From the NCBI GenBank assembly GCA_019787685.1, contig JAHNUO010000036.1, positions 62,001 to 126,000 of the forward strand: a stretch of DNA of 64,000 nucleotides, given 5' to 3'. The notes beneath the pieces were generated by a model. It was not told where the DNA came from and made no database searches. It saw nothing but the letters and a program-made list of their open reading frames with translations. The stretch is from Chiua virens. Lineage: Eukaryota > Basidiomycota > Agaricomycetes > Boletales > Boletaceae. The position numbers and the translations under genes are program-made. Positions 12,022-24,044 of this stretch are shown here, one piece after another. How positions within the stretch are numbered: the first letter of the stretch is position 1; every line of letters begins with the position of its first letter.

Positions 12022-12513
12022 TCAGAGATATTGGTCCAGGGTCTGGTTCATACACTCTGTCTGGCCATCTCCTTTGGGGTGATAACTGGAGGTGAAATGG
12101 AGTCGGATGTCTAAGGCCTTTCCAAGGGACCTAAAGAAGTGTGACACGAATTCTGATCCACGATCAGATGTAATGTGGGAAGGAACTCCGTGTTTCGAGA
12201 ACACATGGAGAAGGAACAACTTAGCCAAGTCCGGGAATGTTATTGTGTCGTAGGTGGGGATGAAGATGCACTGTTTTGACAGGTGATCTACTACGACTAG
12301 GATGGCAGTGTAACCGGAGGATGGAGGAAGCTGTTCAATGAAGTCCATTGATATGGAGTTCCAGGGACGTTCAGGGATGGGGAGTTGTTTCAATAATCCA
12401 TAAGGCTTATGTCTTGGAACCTTTGCGCGAGCACAGGAGGTACAGGATGAGATATACTCTTTGACAAATGTCCTGATGCCAGGCCAAGTGTATTCGCGGC
12501 GAATAAGTTCCAA
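12022..12513 (-). pseudogene. gypsy integrase: zinc-binding and catalytic core
   Basis: The Cys pair of the HHCC finger (CTSCARAK) is followed by the DDE core: first Asp in SMDFIEQLP, second in TSDRGSEF, Glu in GDGQTECMNQ. The frame stops at 12022 with TGA where related proteins continue. Confidence 0.88.
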
Positions 12514-12759
12514 AGTGTGGTTTTGTCTGAAGTGTCCAGAGAGTGGATGGTCATGTTTGTATCAGAGTACTCGGAGTTGGAGATCATTGGAGTCGGGGAC
12601 GTAGATGCGATTGTCTAGGCGTAAGAAACTGTCTGAATCGACGTTCCAACGTGACTCCGAGGGTTCGGACTTGGACATGTGTACTGTGGCCAGAGGATCA
12701 GAGGGAAGAGCAGAGAGGATATCATTATGAAGGGTTTTGAGGTCGAAGAGGGTGCTTGC

Positions 12760-13768
12760 TCAGAGTACTGGAGCAGCGAGACAAGTTGCTCTAAGGGAAG
12801 ACGCGAGCTGTTCTTGGGTAAACACGGGTTTGAAGTTGTGAGGATTGACGCGAGCGTAGTCCCTATCCCCCTCTTTGGGATAGATGTCCCATCGTCGAGT
12901 GAGGGCATTGGGCTTAGCTCTGAGGCGTCCGGGTTGGAAATGAATGATCATATTGAATTCACTAAGGAACTCCGACCAGTGAGCTTGTCACCAAGTCAAG
13001 AGTTGTGTAGTAGAGAAATATTCGAGATTTTTGTGGTCAGTGACGACGTCAACCGGAGTGCCAGAGCCTTCGAGGTAATATCTCCAGGTTCGGAATGCTT
13101 CATGTATAGCAAGGAGTTCTTTGTCATGGGTGTCATAGTTGAGCTCTGGAGGAGACAACATCCGGGAATAATACGCTACAGGCCGGACTTCATTGTCCGA
13201 GCACCGGATGGAGAGAATACCAGCGATAGCATAGTTGGAAGTGTCTGTTTCCATAATGAAGGGAGCATCAGGGACCCAATGCGTTAGAACAGGTGCGGAG
13301 GTGAAAGCATCCTTAAGTTTCTGGAAGGCAGAGCAGCAGTCATCGCCAAAGTTCCACGGAGTGCCTTTGCGAGTCAGGCAAGTCAAAGGAACGACAATAT
13401 CAGAGTAATTGGAGATGAAACGTTGGTAGAAATTTGTGAAACCGAGGAAGGACTGAATGTCCTTCACCTTGCAGGGTTTGGGCCAGTCTTGAATAGATTT
13501 GACTTTCTCCGGGGACATGGAGAGACCGGAGGGAGAGAGCTGGTACCCAAGGTACTCGGTAGAGTCTGTGGACCATTCGCATTTTTCGGGTTTGGCATAC
13601 AGATTGTTTGAGAACCTCTCGGACATGCTCCCAGTGGGAAGCTTTATTCGTCAAGTAGATTAAAATGTCGTCCAAGTAGACTATCACGCAAACATCTAAT
13701 AGATCAGCGAAGATGGTATTGACAAACCGCTGGAAAGCTGCAGGGGCGTTGGTCAAGCCAAAAGGCAT
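12760..13768 (-). pseudogene. gypsy RT (YLDD) and RNase H region
   Basis: The RT catalytic motif is intact ([11 protein letters not shown], about 13670), preceded by [15 protein letters not shown]. The thumb ([18 protein letters not shown]) and RNase H (METDTSNYAIAGILS, ELLAIHEAFRTWR, DHKNLEYF) follow. A frameshift lies near 13610. A TGA at 12988, after the RNase H block, is explainable as CGA to TGA, and the same frame then continues ([19 protein letters not shown]) to 12760. Confidence 0.88.
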
Positions 13769-15030
13769 GACAAGCCATTCGTAAGATCCGTAGTGTGTGT
13801 GGAATGAAGTCTTCCATTCGTCTCCCTCGGCAATGCGGTTAAGTGGTAAGTGTGCCGGAGGTTGATTTTGGTGTAGATCTTCGTGTTGCTCGGAGCGTCA
13901 AGGAGGTCGGAGATGCAGGGAAGCGGGTAGTGGTCTTTCTTTGTGATCTTATTCAGTCCTCGGAAGTTGACGCAAAGGCAGAGTGAACTGTCCTTCTTGC
14001 GGACAAAGAGAACTGGAGCGGCATGAGCGGAGGAGGCAGGGCAGATGAAGCCCATAGCAAGATGCTCATCGAGGAATATATGGAGGGACCCAAGTTTGGA
14101 TGGAGAAAGGGAATAGGTGGTTCCTACTGGAGGGGAAGCACCTTCCTCTAAATTGATCTTGAGGTCGTGCTCGCGATGTGGAGCAAGCGTGGACGCTTTG
14201 CTCTTACTGAACACATCGGCGAAGTTGTGGTATTCTGGAGGAATGGAGGACAGATCGACAGGGGTTTCGGGGGAGGCAGAGACCAAGCGGAGCTCAGTTT
14301 CCTGGGGACGGAGTTGCAGGCTAAATTGTACGGAGCCTTCAAGGCGGCATGCCAACACAAAAGCAGCTGCGTTGATAAGCACAATGGGAGGAGCCTTTCA
14401 CTCGGAGAAACACGGTGCATCGGAGGTGGTGGTGTCAGCCGGAGGAGGTAAGTCCAGGGGCTGCGGAGGTGAGCTCGGAGGTGTTGGACTGGTGTGTTCA
14501 GGTGTGCGGAACGAGATACTGCTAGAAACCCAGTCAATCAACGGATTGTGGCGGGTCAGCCAGTTATGTCCTAGAACAAGGGAACACGATCCATCCAATG
14601 GGGTGATGTAGAATGTCGTTGGAGTGATATCACCGGTTTCAAAACATATAGAGAGGTCGATTGCCTGAGTAATGGTGGAGTTGGATGTTCCATCAAAGAG
14701 TTGGAGTTGAAGCAGGGGTACAGAGTAGGAGGAAATTTCATGGTCATTGACAAAGGTTGTATCTATGAAACAATTGGAGGAGCCGGAGTCTACAAGCGCA
14801 GAGAAGGAAGGAATGTCATAGGAGACTATAGAGACGGAGGGCATAAGGGATTTGGGATCTGAAAGAGTGGATGTGTTGAGATGTAGCTCCTTAGGTGCAC
14901 GGGAGGTGTCAATGCAACCTTCCATCCGTGCGGAGTTGCAGAGGTTGCGGACTATTTTTTTGCCTCCATGCTGGAGGTTGCGGTCTTCGTTGCACGAGCC
15001 TTGGATGCCCTGGAAGAAGACTTGGAGCAA
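13753..15030 (-). pseudogene. gypsy protease and first half of RT
   Basis: The aspartic protease motif ALVDSGSSNCFID lies at about 14790, with the LGHNWL block downstream. A TGA at 14398 interrupts an otherwise continuous frame into RT (ADVFSKSKASTLAPHREHDL, PVLFVRKKDSSLCLCVNFRGLNK). After [10 protein letters not shown] the homologous reading moves to another frame, showing a small indel near 13845. Confidence 0.88.
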
Positions 15031-16157
15031 TCCTTAGCCATGTGCCCGGATTTCCCACAGAACATGCAGAGGTTATTGTCGAAATGATGTTTGCATTCTT
15101 CTGCAGTGAGTTTACCGTCCTTGCCTAACTTAGAAGAATAGTCGGACTTCGGGACAGCGGGGGTAGTGGCAACTTTGCCTTTGGACTCTGAGGAGTCTTT
15201 CGACTTCTGGTTGCCGGAATGATTACTGCAGTTGGATGCAGAGTGTTTCTTGGAGGTCTTGGGTGTGGAGTTGTTAGAGGGTTGCTTTGTTTGGCGGTTT
15301 ATCTCAGACTTGCGCTCCCAGTAGCGCGCGTCGATACCTTGTGCAAGGTAGCGGAGTTGGACGAGGTCGGAGGGTTTGCCAATGTGGGAGATTTCATCCT
15401 TGATGCAGTCAGGCAACCCATTGTAGAAATGGTGCCGGAGGGCACCTTCTCCATAACCTCGGACTTGCGAAGCAATCCTGTTAAATTCGACAACGTACTT
15501 GTTGATACGCTGTCCATCCTTCATAGAGAGATGATCGAGCTGATGCTCGGCATCTCTGATGGGGTCGTGAGGTCCGAAGTTCGTCTGGAGTTCCAAGACA
15601 AACTCGGTGTAGTTATCCATCCAGTCAGGACGGAGTGTCAAATCTTCCATCTGGAGTAGGTCCGGTTTGAACCATTCCAGAGCCATACCCTTGAGGTAAG
15701 ACTGTGTGAAGGTTACTTTGGCGCAGTCTGTGTGGAAAGCGTTAGGGCGGTCTTGGAAGTTTAATTCGCATTGGACCAGGAAGACTCAGAGTTTGCGGGG
15801 ATCAGTCCCGTCAAACTGGTCTGGTTCCCGGACCTTAGTGCGGGGAGAGGAGTTGGAGGGAGGGCAACGGGAAGAACAGGCGAGGTCGCGAATAGCATTG
15901 GCGAGCTGTCTGAGAACGTTTTCAGCCTCGGTGAGGTCGTTCTCTGAGCGATAAGAATCGGGGTTGGAGTCGTGGTCAGAACCAGGATCATGTCCAGGGT
16001 AGTCCGGATCGTCCGGGTCATCATCACCTAACGCATTCTGTGGTGCGGTGATGGGTTCTTCGGAGAGTTTGGACAGAGTAGTATCTAGTTGTCCTCCAAG
16101 TGCGTGCTCTGCGATGTGTGCTCCTGGAGTGGGAATTTGTGGTACACGACCTGCCAT
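14952..16157 (-). pseudogene. gypsy Gag with CCHC zinc knuckle
   Basis: About 400 codons in one frame broken by one TGA at 15786 (explainable as CGA to TGA). Capsid-like sequence (MALEWFKPDLL, FVLELQTNFGPHDP, HFYNGLPDCIKDEI) is followed by a CCHC knuckle (CMFCGKSGHMAKDC, about 15040). A further N-terminal stretch (16306-16160) reads in another frame (MQPDPEAVLKAHDQY), so a small frameshift near 16160 is likely. Confidence 0.88.
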
Positions 16158-16353
16158 GGAGGCGGAAGGGGCGTGTCTGGAGGAAAAGGTTCGGAATTGT
16201 TCAACGAGTTCTGCACCTCGACAAGTACTTCCGTATTGTATGAGAGGGTTGAATCGTGGAGATATTGGTCATGCGCCTTCAGCACGGCTTCTGGATCTGG
16301 TTGCATGCATAGCCATGTTCAGTGACTAGTGACAAGTGGAAGTCTGAATATAC

Positions 16354-16922
16354 TGTTAAGACCGGGTCTACTCAGGGTATGAACTCCGGAACTCCGGAGT
16401 TATTCTTGCAGAGGGACTTGGCTTCACCGTGTGTGGTGCACCCTTGTCACGAGTCTGTCCTGTATTTTGGAGAACGAAGAATGGAGGTCGGAGGTGAGAC
16501 TTAACACCAAAGTGAAGTCGAGCAGACATAAGACCGTCGAGGTCTTATGGAGTTCGGAGGGAATAGAAGGTAAAACTAATATTCAGACTGAGGGTACAAA
16601 GTCGGAGTACTACAGTTTATATACTCAGAGTAGAATGGAGATTAGTAACGGGGTTGGTAAGAAACTGAGTAAGGCGGAAATCAGGAAAGTATGTAACCGG
16701 AGTGGAGCTGGGTATGTACAGAGGCCGGAGCTGTGCTGTTAAGCGAGACACAGGTTATTACTAATGTAACACTAGTATGAAAAGAGACAAGAGGAAATCG
16801 AGAAGGTTCTAAGTAAAGTCTGGAGATCAGGAGTTGTATCTGGAGAGAGATTGTACCGGAGTAATGAAGGAGTAAACCCGGAGATCTCAGAGTTGGATTG
16901 ATGAGATATACAGGATATGACA
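16354..16922 (-). repeat. gypsy LTR, 5' LTR relative to gag-pol
   Basis: 569 bp copy of 9574-10142. No standard tRNA primer-binding site was recognised next to its inner end (16320-16353). Confidence 0.92.
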
Positions 16923-17501
16923 GTGACCTTTGTAATTGATCAGGATTTGTGTTGTGTGAGTAATGGAACCTGATTGGTTCTTGGTTCCGACCACATTAAA
17001 GACTTGTATTGGGTGAGCTAGCACCCCAAGAAGGAGCAGAGATACTCAGCTAGATTGTGGAGATCGAGACTAAGGAGTACAGGGTATTTCTGTGAGGTAT
17101 TTATATGTATATATACAAAAGTGCACAGACCAACGGGCAAAGGGGATGGCCAAGAAGAGCAGAACTGGCAAAATGGCCAAAAGAGTCATACAGCACATAG
17201 GTGATGGACAGAAAAGAAGCGGGATAATACATGCAGAAGCTATCAGAATAATAACCGAAATGAAGTGATCCCTAGTGGATCAAAGGAAGCAAAAAGAAAG
17301 AAGGTGATGATGGAACATTGGGTTAGATTGGAGTTACATAATCAGACCAAAGAAGGAAAAGGTAAACAGGGCAAAGGGTTAGGCCCTTGCTGAGTAAGCG
17401 TGAGCAAGGGTAAGCCTTGTGGATTGAATGTAGGTTGGTACCTGTAGTACTGAGCATAGTAAAATTGAAGTAAAAGGAAATGAAATGAATGAATTGTAAC
17501 A
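16923..17501 (+). repeat. truncated LTR of a second retroelement family
   Basis: From about 17015 the sequence matches the solo LTR at 61230-61985: shared blocks include GGAGCAG...CTAGATTG, AGAAGAGCAGAACTG and GGGCAAAGGGTTA. It ends GTAACA at 17501. Its left part is cut off by the gypsy element. Confidence 0.65.
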
Positions 17502-17547
17502 CAAAGTGATCTCAAAGGTATGTAATGGTCTCAATCAATGTCTTCCA

Positions 17548-17885
17548 TGGTCTAAACATTGTTGTTCCATAGGCCATGTCATTGGCCAGCTCTATCTTGT
17601 CATGTGTCCTCTTGGCAAGTCAGGAGAGAGGTGGCCCTGGACTGACAGATTTATTGCATACATGCAATGCTTTGATGGCATAGGTGAAGATGTTACAAAG
17701 CTCCTGATTCTCAAATGAGCCAAATGAACTGCTTGTCAGTAGTTGGGTGATGTTGTCCTTCTCAGCCAAGTTCACACATTTGCTCATCTTGTTCCTTGCT
17801 TCAGGACAATGACAGATACAAGGCTAATACCCTACAATTCCTTTAAACATTCCAATGTGTTTTATCTCAACAAATACTTTGACAA
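17548..17885 (+). pseudogene. remnant of a Plavaka-like transposase C-terminus
   Basis: Reads GQLYLVMCPLGKSGERWPW, then FIAYMQCFDGIGEDVTKL, followed by stops. It is homologous, at nucleotide and protein level, to the inverted copy at 44510-44830. The pattern of the longer copy (YIQCFD...SHLIPHFG...SLEH) resembles the end of the Plavaka transposase at 27300-26960 (YIHWF...CHLIPRF). Confidence 0.45.
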
Positions 17886-19140
17886 AAACATGTATTTTGC
17901 ACTGAGTTAGGTAGTTCCATTAAGTGCATACAGATTTTTGGATGAATATATATACTTTGACACACACTTGTACTCAAACACTACAGGTTGAGGTAATACA
18001 TATCACTTATTGGTTAATCATTGATCATCTTTATTTCCTCTGAGTCTAGACTCAAACCTTACAATATATACATGTCTCCTGGTCACATCATGTGTCTTTG
18101 TTTCCCCTAACCACTGAGACACTTGCTCCCATTGAGGTACCCAGGTGGTCCTTGACTGCTAGCAGCAAGTTGGGGTTGGACCTTTCAAGTGGTCTAGTTC
18201 TTGCCAGACACATCAAGCTTGGGTAGCTTGACCTTTTCTGATAAAGTACTAGATATTTCAATGGATGTATACATGAGGTTGACACAAATATATGTGTATA
18301 TCTGTGGATTAGAGCACAGGGGTTATAACCTGTAGAAATATACTACAGTGTGTAAGTATGAGATGTAAGCATGAATGGAGTGATCTCATCTCAGTACTAG
18401 ACAGAGTCTATGACTGAGGTAGAGACACATTGAAATCTATCTTATCTACCTGAGAGTTATATAATCTGGAAGTGTCTGAGACCATTTGACTACATGAAGT
18501 GATTAAATGGTCAGCCAGATTGATACCAGACATGAATACTGATACAAAAGAAGTAAATATGACTTGGGTCAGGTAGTCCAGAAATACATTGGTATGAAAA
18601 TCATGATGAAGACAAAATAAATGATGATAAAATGGATAGGAATGTGTATTGTCTGTTGGCTTGAAACTAGGATGCTCATTGGATAAAAAACAGATACAAA
18701 CCACACATATAGATACTTCATGGGAAATTGGTGACAAGAAAATAAAATGGATATGGAAGGAATAACTGCACTGAAGCTCAGATGCTTTGTGGTCTTTAGG
18801 AAATGATGAGTAAGTAAGTAAGTGATCAACAGAAAAACAAGAGATAACATAAACTGGGTAGGAACTACAGATAAAGTTGGTAGTGTGCAGGATCAATGGA
18901 CCCTGTAGATAGAAGAATAGAGATATCTACTTTAGAATTTTTTTTTGTTTACTTCACATCATTCCACACTTTCTTGCAATCCTGTGAATTAACTCTCTAG
19001 AACCCCCTCATGGTGGGCTCCAGTTAAAGAAAACAAATATTGTTGATATAAAGAATTACAAGAACAACAATAGACTAATTACAGTACCTTAGATACTTAA
19101 CCTGATCACTTAGGACCAGTGCTCAGCAGACCAGTCCGGA
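17886..19140. other. non-coding with LTR-like scraps
   Basis: No gene is supported; the long minus frame at 18408-18896 is rich in Ser, His and Phe and looks spurious. A tRNA-like primer site (GGGGTTATAACC, 18319-18330) abuts TGTAGAAATATACT. This is similar to the copia-like LTR start at 50925. A PBS-like GTGGGCTCCA is at 19013-19022. Confidence 0.45.
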
Positions 19141-19285
19141 TAGTGTTTTAAAGTCTGGTCTGGTCCAGTTTTCCACAGTCGAAATGAGGCAACCAAACCA
19201 AGACTGGGCTTTTGACCCCTTTTCCATGGGACCCATGATTAGTCATGGTGAAATAAAATCTACTATGGACCCCTGGCTACCAACT

Positions 19286-19653
19286 TGTTAGAACAGACTG
19301 GATCCGAAGGACCCGGTTGTCCCGAGGGCAGAGTCACTGCTCTGGTGACTTACCTGATGGTGAAGCTCAAGATGATATTGTGGAGGATAGAGAGAGAGAA
19401 GATTGTTATTCTGTATATACAGTAGAACATGTTTATATATCTACTGTAATGCTATGCTGTACCTGTAGTGAGGTGTAATGGTACTGCATTGATGATTGTA
19501 ACTAATTGTATTGTAGTGCCTAAGGTACTACAATAAGTCTATAGTCGTTCCGGTACTTCCAGAGCGTGGGAACCTCGGAACTTCCGGAAGCGGAAGCCTT
19601 GGAAACGTGGGAACTACCCGGAACGGTCGGAACAGATTGTACATATTCCAACA
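19286..19653 (-). repeat. copia LTR (3' LTR relative to pol)
   Basis: 368 bp. It lacks a 9-bp stretch (around GTCCGGAAC) present in the other LTR. The inner flank, read on the minus strand, is the purine tract AAGGCAAGGGGGAG (19654-19667). Confidence 0.92.
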
Positions 19654-20030
19654 CTCCCCCTTGCCTTGTGTACACAGACACTTCAGGCATAAGAAAGGAC
19701 TTTCACACAAGCTGTTAGGCTGGCGAGTAAAATTCCAAACCAAGTAAGGAGCAAAACTTCTCGAACTTGACATGTCCAAGGTTCTTAGTGAACATATCTG
19801 CTGGATTGTCATCTCCAGGGACATAAAGTAGCTCTACTTGTTTGTAAATCATCACTGCATCTTATACAAAATGGTAGCGGATGTGGATGTGTTTGGAACA
19901 CTTTTCAGTGACTGGGTTCTGAGCTATAAATAGCGATCCCTGATTGTCACCACAGATCAGGATTGGTTTTAGATGGTATCCGAGTTCTTCCATCATTTGA
20001 AAATCCATACAGCCTGGTGAGAACAATCAC

Positions 20031-20315
20031 TCAGAGCATGTACTCAGCTTCTGTAGAAGAGAGGGCTGTGGTTTTCTGCAGGTGTGAATTCCATAGGAAA
20101 ACACCATTAGCTAGCTTCATATAAAAGCCAGTCTGGGAGTGACCGGTAATCTTATCTTGACCCCAGTCAGAATCAGTGAAGGCAATAATCCCTTTGCCAG
20201 AAGATCCATCAAACACAAGTGAATAATCACGAGTGCCAGCTAAGTAACGGCATATATACAGGGCCTTATCAAGGTGCTCCTGTGAGGAATTTGCGGATTG
20301 TCTAGCCAGTTGCAT
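20031..20315 (-). pseudogene. copia RNase H domain
   Basis: YICRYLAGTRDYSLVF, then AFTDSDWGQDKITGHSQTG and ALSSTEAEYML, the standard copia RNase H blocks with their acidic residues. The final tail (about 19824-19700) continues in another frame. Confidence 0.85.
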
Positions 20316-20378
20316 TACAGCATAGGCGATATCCAGTCATGTGCCAATCATAAGATATATTAATGAGCCTATCACTGT

Positions 20379-21200
20379 CTAGAAGCGCGTCCACAACTCT
20401 AAATTGACAGAGGCATCATTCTTTGCTGGGTAATATCCCTGCGGTAAGGGAGTACGAGCAGGCTTGGCATTTGTCATGCTAAAGCACTCAAGCACTTTGT
20501 TGAGGTATGAGACTTGGTCTATGAGGATCCTATGACCTTCTTGACATATATTCATTCTGAGGAATTCATGTGTTTCACCCAGATCACGGCATTCCCACTT
20601 CTTCATGAATGTGGCCTTTAGCTTATCTACTAAAGCTTTACTGGGTCCGCAGAAGAGGGCATTGTCTAACGTAGATAATCACTAGGACGATATCTTTTCC
20701 ATTGTGATAGATGAAGAGGCCAGTGTCTGTTCTAAGTCGCTTGAAGCCTAGTGCCTGCATCGACTGATCTAAAGATCTCCACCAGGCTAAACCTGCCTGT
20801 TTTAAGCCATAGATGGCTTGGAGTAGTCGGAGGACTTTGCCTTTTGAGTTGGGAGGCACAAACCCTTCAGGAAACTCCATGTAGAGTTCCTCTTCCAGTA
20901 TTCCATATAGGAAGGCAGATCAGACATCAAGTCCTGATATGTGCCAATCATTGAGAGCAGATAGAGCGAGCATGCATCACACTGTCTCAAAGTGTACAAC
21001 TGGGCTGAAGATCTCATCAAAGTCAAGCCCTTCCACCTGTGAGAAGCCTTTGGCAACTAGGCGGGCTTTCTTGCAACCATCTGTTTTGACATCAAACACC
21101 CATCTATTTTTTATAACCTTTCGGTTGGGTGGACGGTCTGTAACTTCAAAGACTTTGCGATCTTTCATAATTTGTAGCTCTTCCTCACAAGCTTTATGCC
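20379..21200 (-). pseudogene. copia reverse transcriptase, catalytic motif broken
   Basis: RT begins with NRWVFDVKTDG and KARLVAKGFSQVEGLDFDE (about 21100). It continues through two stops (TGA at 20977 and near 20919, where related RTs have Arg) to LLQAIYGLKQAGLAWW. At about 20672 the expected Tyr-Val-Asp-Asp is lost: a 2-nt deletion turns it into YVRQ and shifts the frame. The rest of RT (GETHEFLRMNI, VSYLNKVLECF) lies at 20606-20379. Confidence 0.85.
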
Positions 21201-21299
21201 AGAGCTTTTGCTCTTGGTGAGGGAGCTTAAGTATGTCATGGTATGACCAGTCTCTATAGTTGACTTTGGTCATTCCAGAGTTTCTGAGCGGAACTGCAT

Positions 21300-23009
21300 G
21301 AGCACATAGATAATGCAATAAAGCATCTCCCCCTTCCCTGGTCAGGCGTTCTACATCATCTTCTGACAGGGTTGGTGAGAGTGGGAGGCCACCAGGGATG
21401 TCTGGTGTTGCAGGTTCATGTGGAGTGCTCGATGATTCACCAATCATCTCCTTCCAGTGTGATTGCCTCTCAATTTCTTTGAGTTGTTTCAAAGGGTGTC
21501 TCTGTTCTCCATAGACATTCCCAGGTCGTCTAGGAGGGTTTTTAATCCTTTCACTGTGACGTGGTAAAGCTGGAGGGGCTGCTGGGGGTAGTCTAGGAGC
21601 ACGAGGAGGGGTCACTGGAGGTGGTGGTGTTTCTTGCAAGTGTTCTGGTGCTTCCGGTGTTTCTGGGCGTTCTGGTTGCATTGGTGTTTCTGGTCGTATG
21701 ACAGGATGATGAGGAGCACGTTGAGGTGCATCAGACTCATCAGAGGAGAAATCCTCTGGTTCAGAGTGATGGTCATGATAAGGAGGTGGGTTGCATGGTA
21801 CACTGCTTACTGGCCTGTGAGGCCGAGCCCCTGGACAACGAGGGAACAGGTTGTCATCAAAGATGGCATGAGCAGAAGTGAATATTGCATTGTTAGGACA
21901 CATGAAAATCCAATTGGATTCACTTCCTGCTGATACACCAAGGTAGATCATCAACTGTGATTTGGGCTGTAGTTTGCCTGTTCGAATCTCATTGGGAAGA
22001 TGCACATAGGCACCACATCCAAAAACACGTAAGTGTGAGATCGAAGGTTTCTGTCCAGTGAGCAATTCGTAAGGAGTTTTCCAATTCAATTGGGCCAATG
22101 GAGTGCGGTTGTACGCATGGGAAGCATGTAAATATGCAAATTCCCAGTAGGAATTAGGAAGACAAGCTTGAAGTCGCATTGCCTGTGCCTTATCCATGAG
22201 AGTACGGATTAACCGTTCTGCACGTCCATTTTGCTGATGAGCACATGGGGCTGATTGGAGTATGTGTATACCTTGGTCTTGCATATACTCGGTAAAGGCT
22301 TTAGAAGTGAATTCACCTCCGGCATCGGAATGCCAACCTTTAATTTGAGCATTATATTGGTTGAGGACATAGGTAAAGAATTGCTTTGTAGCCTTTAAGG
22401 CTTGATCCTTGGATTTGAGACATACAACCCATGACATGGATGTATAGTCATCATAAAACACAATTGCATATTTATGTTTATGATATGATTCAACCTCAAA
22501 ATACTTGAGATCTGAGTGTAGGGAGCAGAGGCTCTCTTCTCAGTATGAGGGAATGATCGGTTTGGTTGTTTTCCAAGTTCACATCCAGGACAGATGGGTG
22601 CTTTCAACGGAATGTCTACTTCCGGAAAGTCTTTGGTGTGTTTGCGTGCAGCTTTAAGCACATCACGTGAAGGATGGCCAAGACGACGATGTATCAACTC
22701 AAAATCAATAGTATTGAGTAACATTGAATGAGTTTTAACACTTTTTAGGGTTTCTGGGTGTGTTTCACTTCTTTTAAGTTGTTCCAAGTGTTCTGGGTGT
22801 CGTTCCAGACTGGAACTGGCCTTCCGAGTTGATTTTAAGTGTGCATAAGTGGTTCCGAATGGTTCCGAATGTTCCGAACCAGAATGAAGTTTCCTACAAT
22901 GACTTTGATCAAAAAAGTGCTTCTGAGCACTTCTGGGATGAAAGTGTCGGTAGTGATCAAGGTAGGTGTAAAACTGCTCGGAACTGTTTCGGAACAGTCT
23001 CAGAAGCAA
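21300..23009 (-). pseudogene. copia integrase region and proline-rich linker
   Basis: The pre-integrase HHCC finger (HRRLGHPSRD, CPGCELGKQ, about 22700-22560) is followed by the catalytic core: Asp in FYDDYT, Asp in HSDAGGEFTS, Glu in NGRAERLIR. A Pro/Pro-Glu-rich linker lies near 21800-21540. Between protease and finger is an extra Ser/His/Glu-rich spacer (about 22960-22740) not typical of the family. Confidence 0.88.
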
Positions 23010-23566
23010 TTGGAAGTGTTTGGGAGCAACTTGGAAGTGTTTTGGAAGTGATCTGAGGTAATTGGAGCAGGTTTGATGCTCTTAGCACGCAACCAGTACA
23101 TTGTGTCTGTACCATGTGAATGAAATGACAACACAGTGCACTTCTGCTGTGAATGGTGAAAGTCTATGTGTCCAGGACATGTGCGCACAGATAGTGTACG
23201 GTCTTTGAGGAGAGTGCCCATTGAAATGAGCTTGATTTTACAAGCAGGCATATAAATGACTGGCGATAGACGCACAGGTCTGCTCTCATACTCAATGATG
23301 ACAGTTCCTGAACCTAATACAGGAGCTTTTCCATTTTCAGTTTGCGTATAGTGTGGTGTGGTGTATGGCTTATACTCTACAAAGTCATCAATATTTGAAG
23401 TAAAATGTGATGATGCTCCGGAGTCAAGTAACCACATGTCAGGGATATCTTCTTCATGAGTGATCTCTCTTTGCTTTCCTTTGCCTGTGTACTTGTTACA
23501 GTTGTCACACATTGTGAGAGGCTGGGTAGCAGATAATATTCTCAGACTATCTACTACATTAGACAC
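23000..23566 (-). pseudogene. copia protease region
   Basis: The aspartic protease motif DMWLLDSGASSHFT lies at about 23430, preceded by a CxxC pair (CDNCNKY). A separate frame at 23824-23579 probably holds the link to Gag. Confidence 0.85.
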
Positions 23567-24044
23567 TAGTAAATGACTTCACTGCAACACAAGGTGCGCG
23601 TTAGTGTCAGAGTAGGATTGTCTGGAATGAGAGACATACTCAGGAATGGATCCACAATCATAGTAATGTCCAAGCCAGTTGTCTTCATCATCACCAAGGG
23701 AGACAGCATCTTCATCCTCAATAACAGCCATGGAAGTGTCTTGTTCAACACATTCCAAAAGATGCTTGGATGAAGTGGGAATTTCTTCCAACCAATCCGA
23801 GTGCTTGTTGGCTATCATGTCCACATTGTGGACAGATTGAATAGAAGGAGTTTCCCCAATACGGTGGAGAAGGGATATTGCATTCTGAACATGAGGGAAT
23901 GCAGGAGGACCATAGTGAGTTGAAGCTGGTTTGTGTGAGAGAATGCATGGGTCAATGGTCAGAGAGGTGAAAGCAGATGAGGCAGGATCAATGATAATGG
24001 GTTCTTGATCAAAATTGACAAAAGCAAATGGGGGACCTCCTCAG

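Larger units (their letters stand above)
9574..16922 (-). mobile_element. full-length Ty3/gypsy chromovirus
   Basis: Two direct repeats of 569 bp (9574-10142 and 16354-16922) begin TGTTAAGACC and end ATGACA. Between them, on the minus strand, lie Gag with a zinc knuckle, protease, RT, RNase H, integrase and a C-terminal chromodomain: the order of a chromovirus. By eye the LTRs differ at about 20 sites, nearly all transitions, so the insertion is not very recent. The coding region has several in-frame stops and at least three frameshifts, so it is not autonomous now. No matching target duplication flanks it. The left flank ends AATTG and the right flank begins GTGAC, which suggests recombination between copies or later rearrangement. 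Confidence 0.92.

Noticed and set aside
14117..16329. Several plus-strand open frames inside gypsy gag and protease
   Set aside because: They are complements of clear retroelement domains and have no recognisable features.
18408..18896. 162-codon open frame on the minus strand
   Set aside because: Composition is Ser/His/Phe/Cys-rich with no domain, in AT-rich DNA. Length is compatible with chance.
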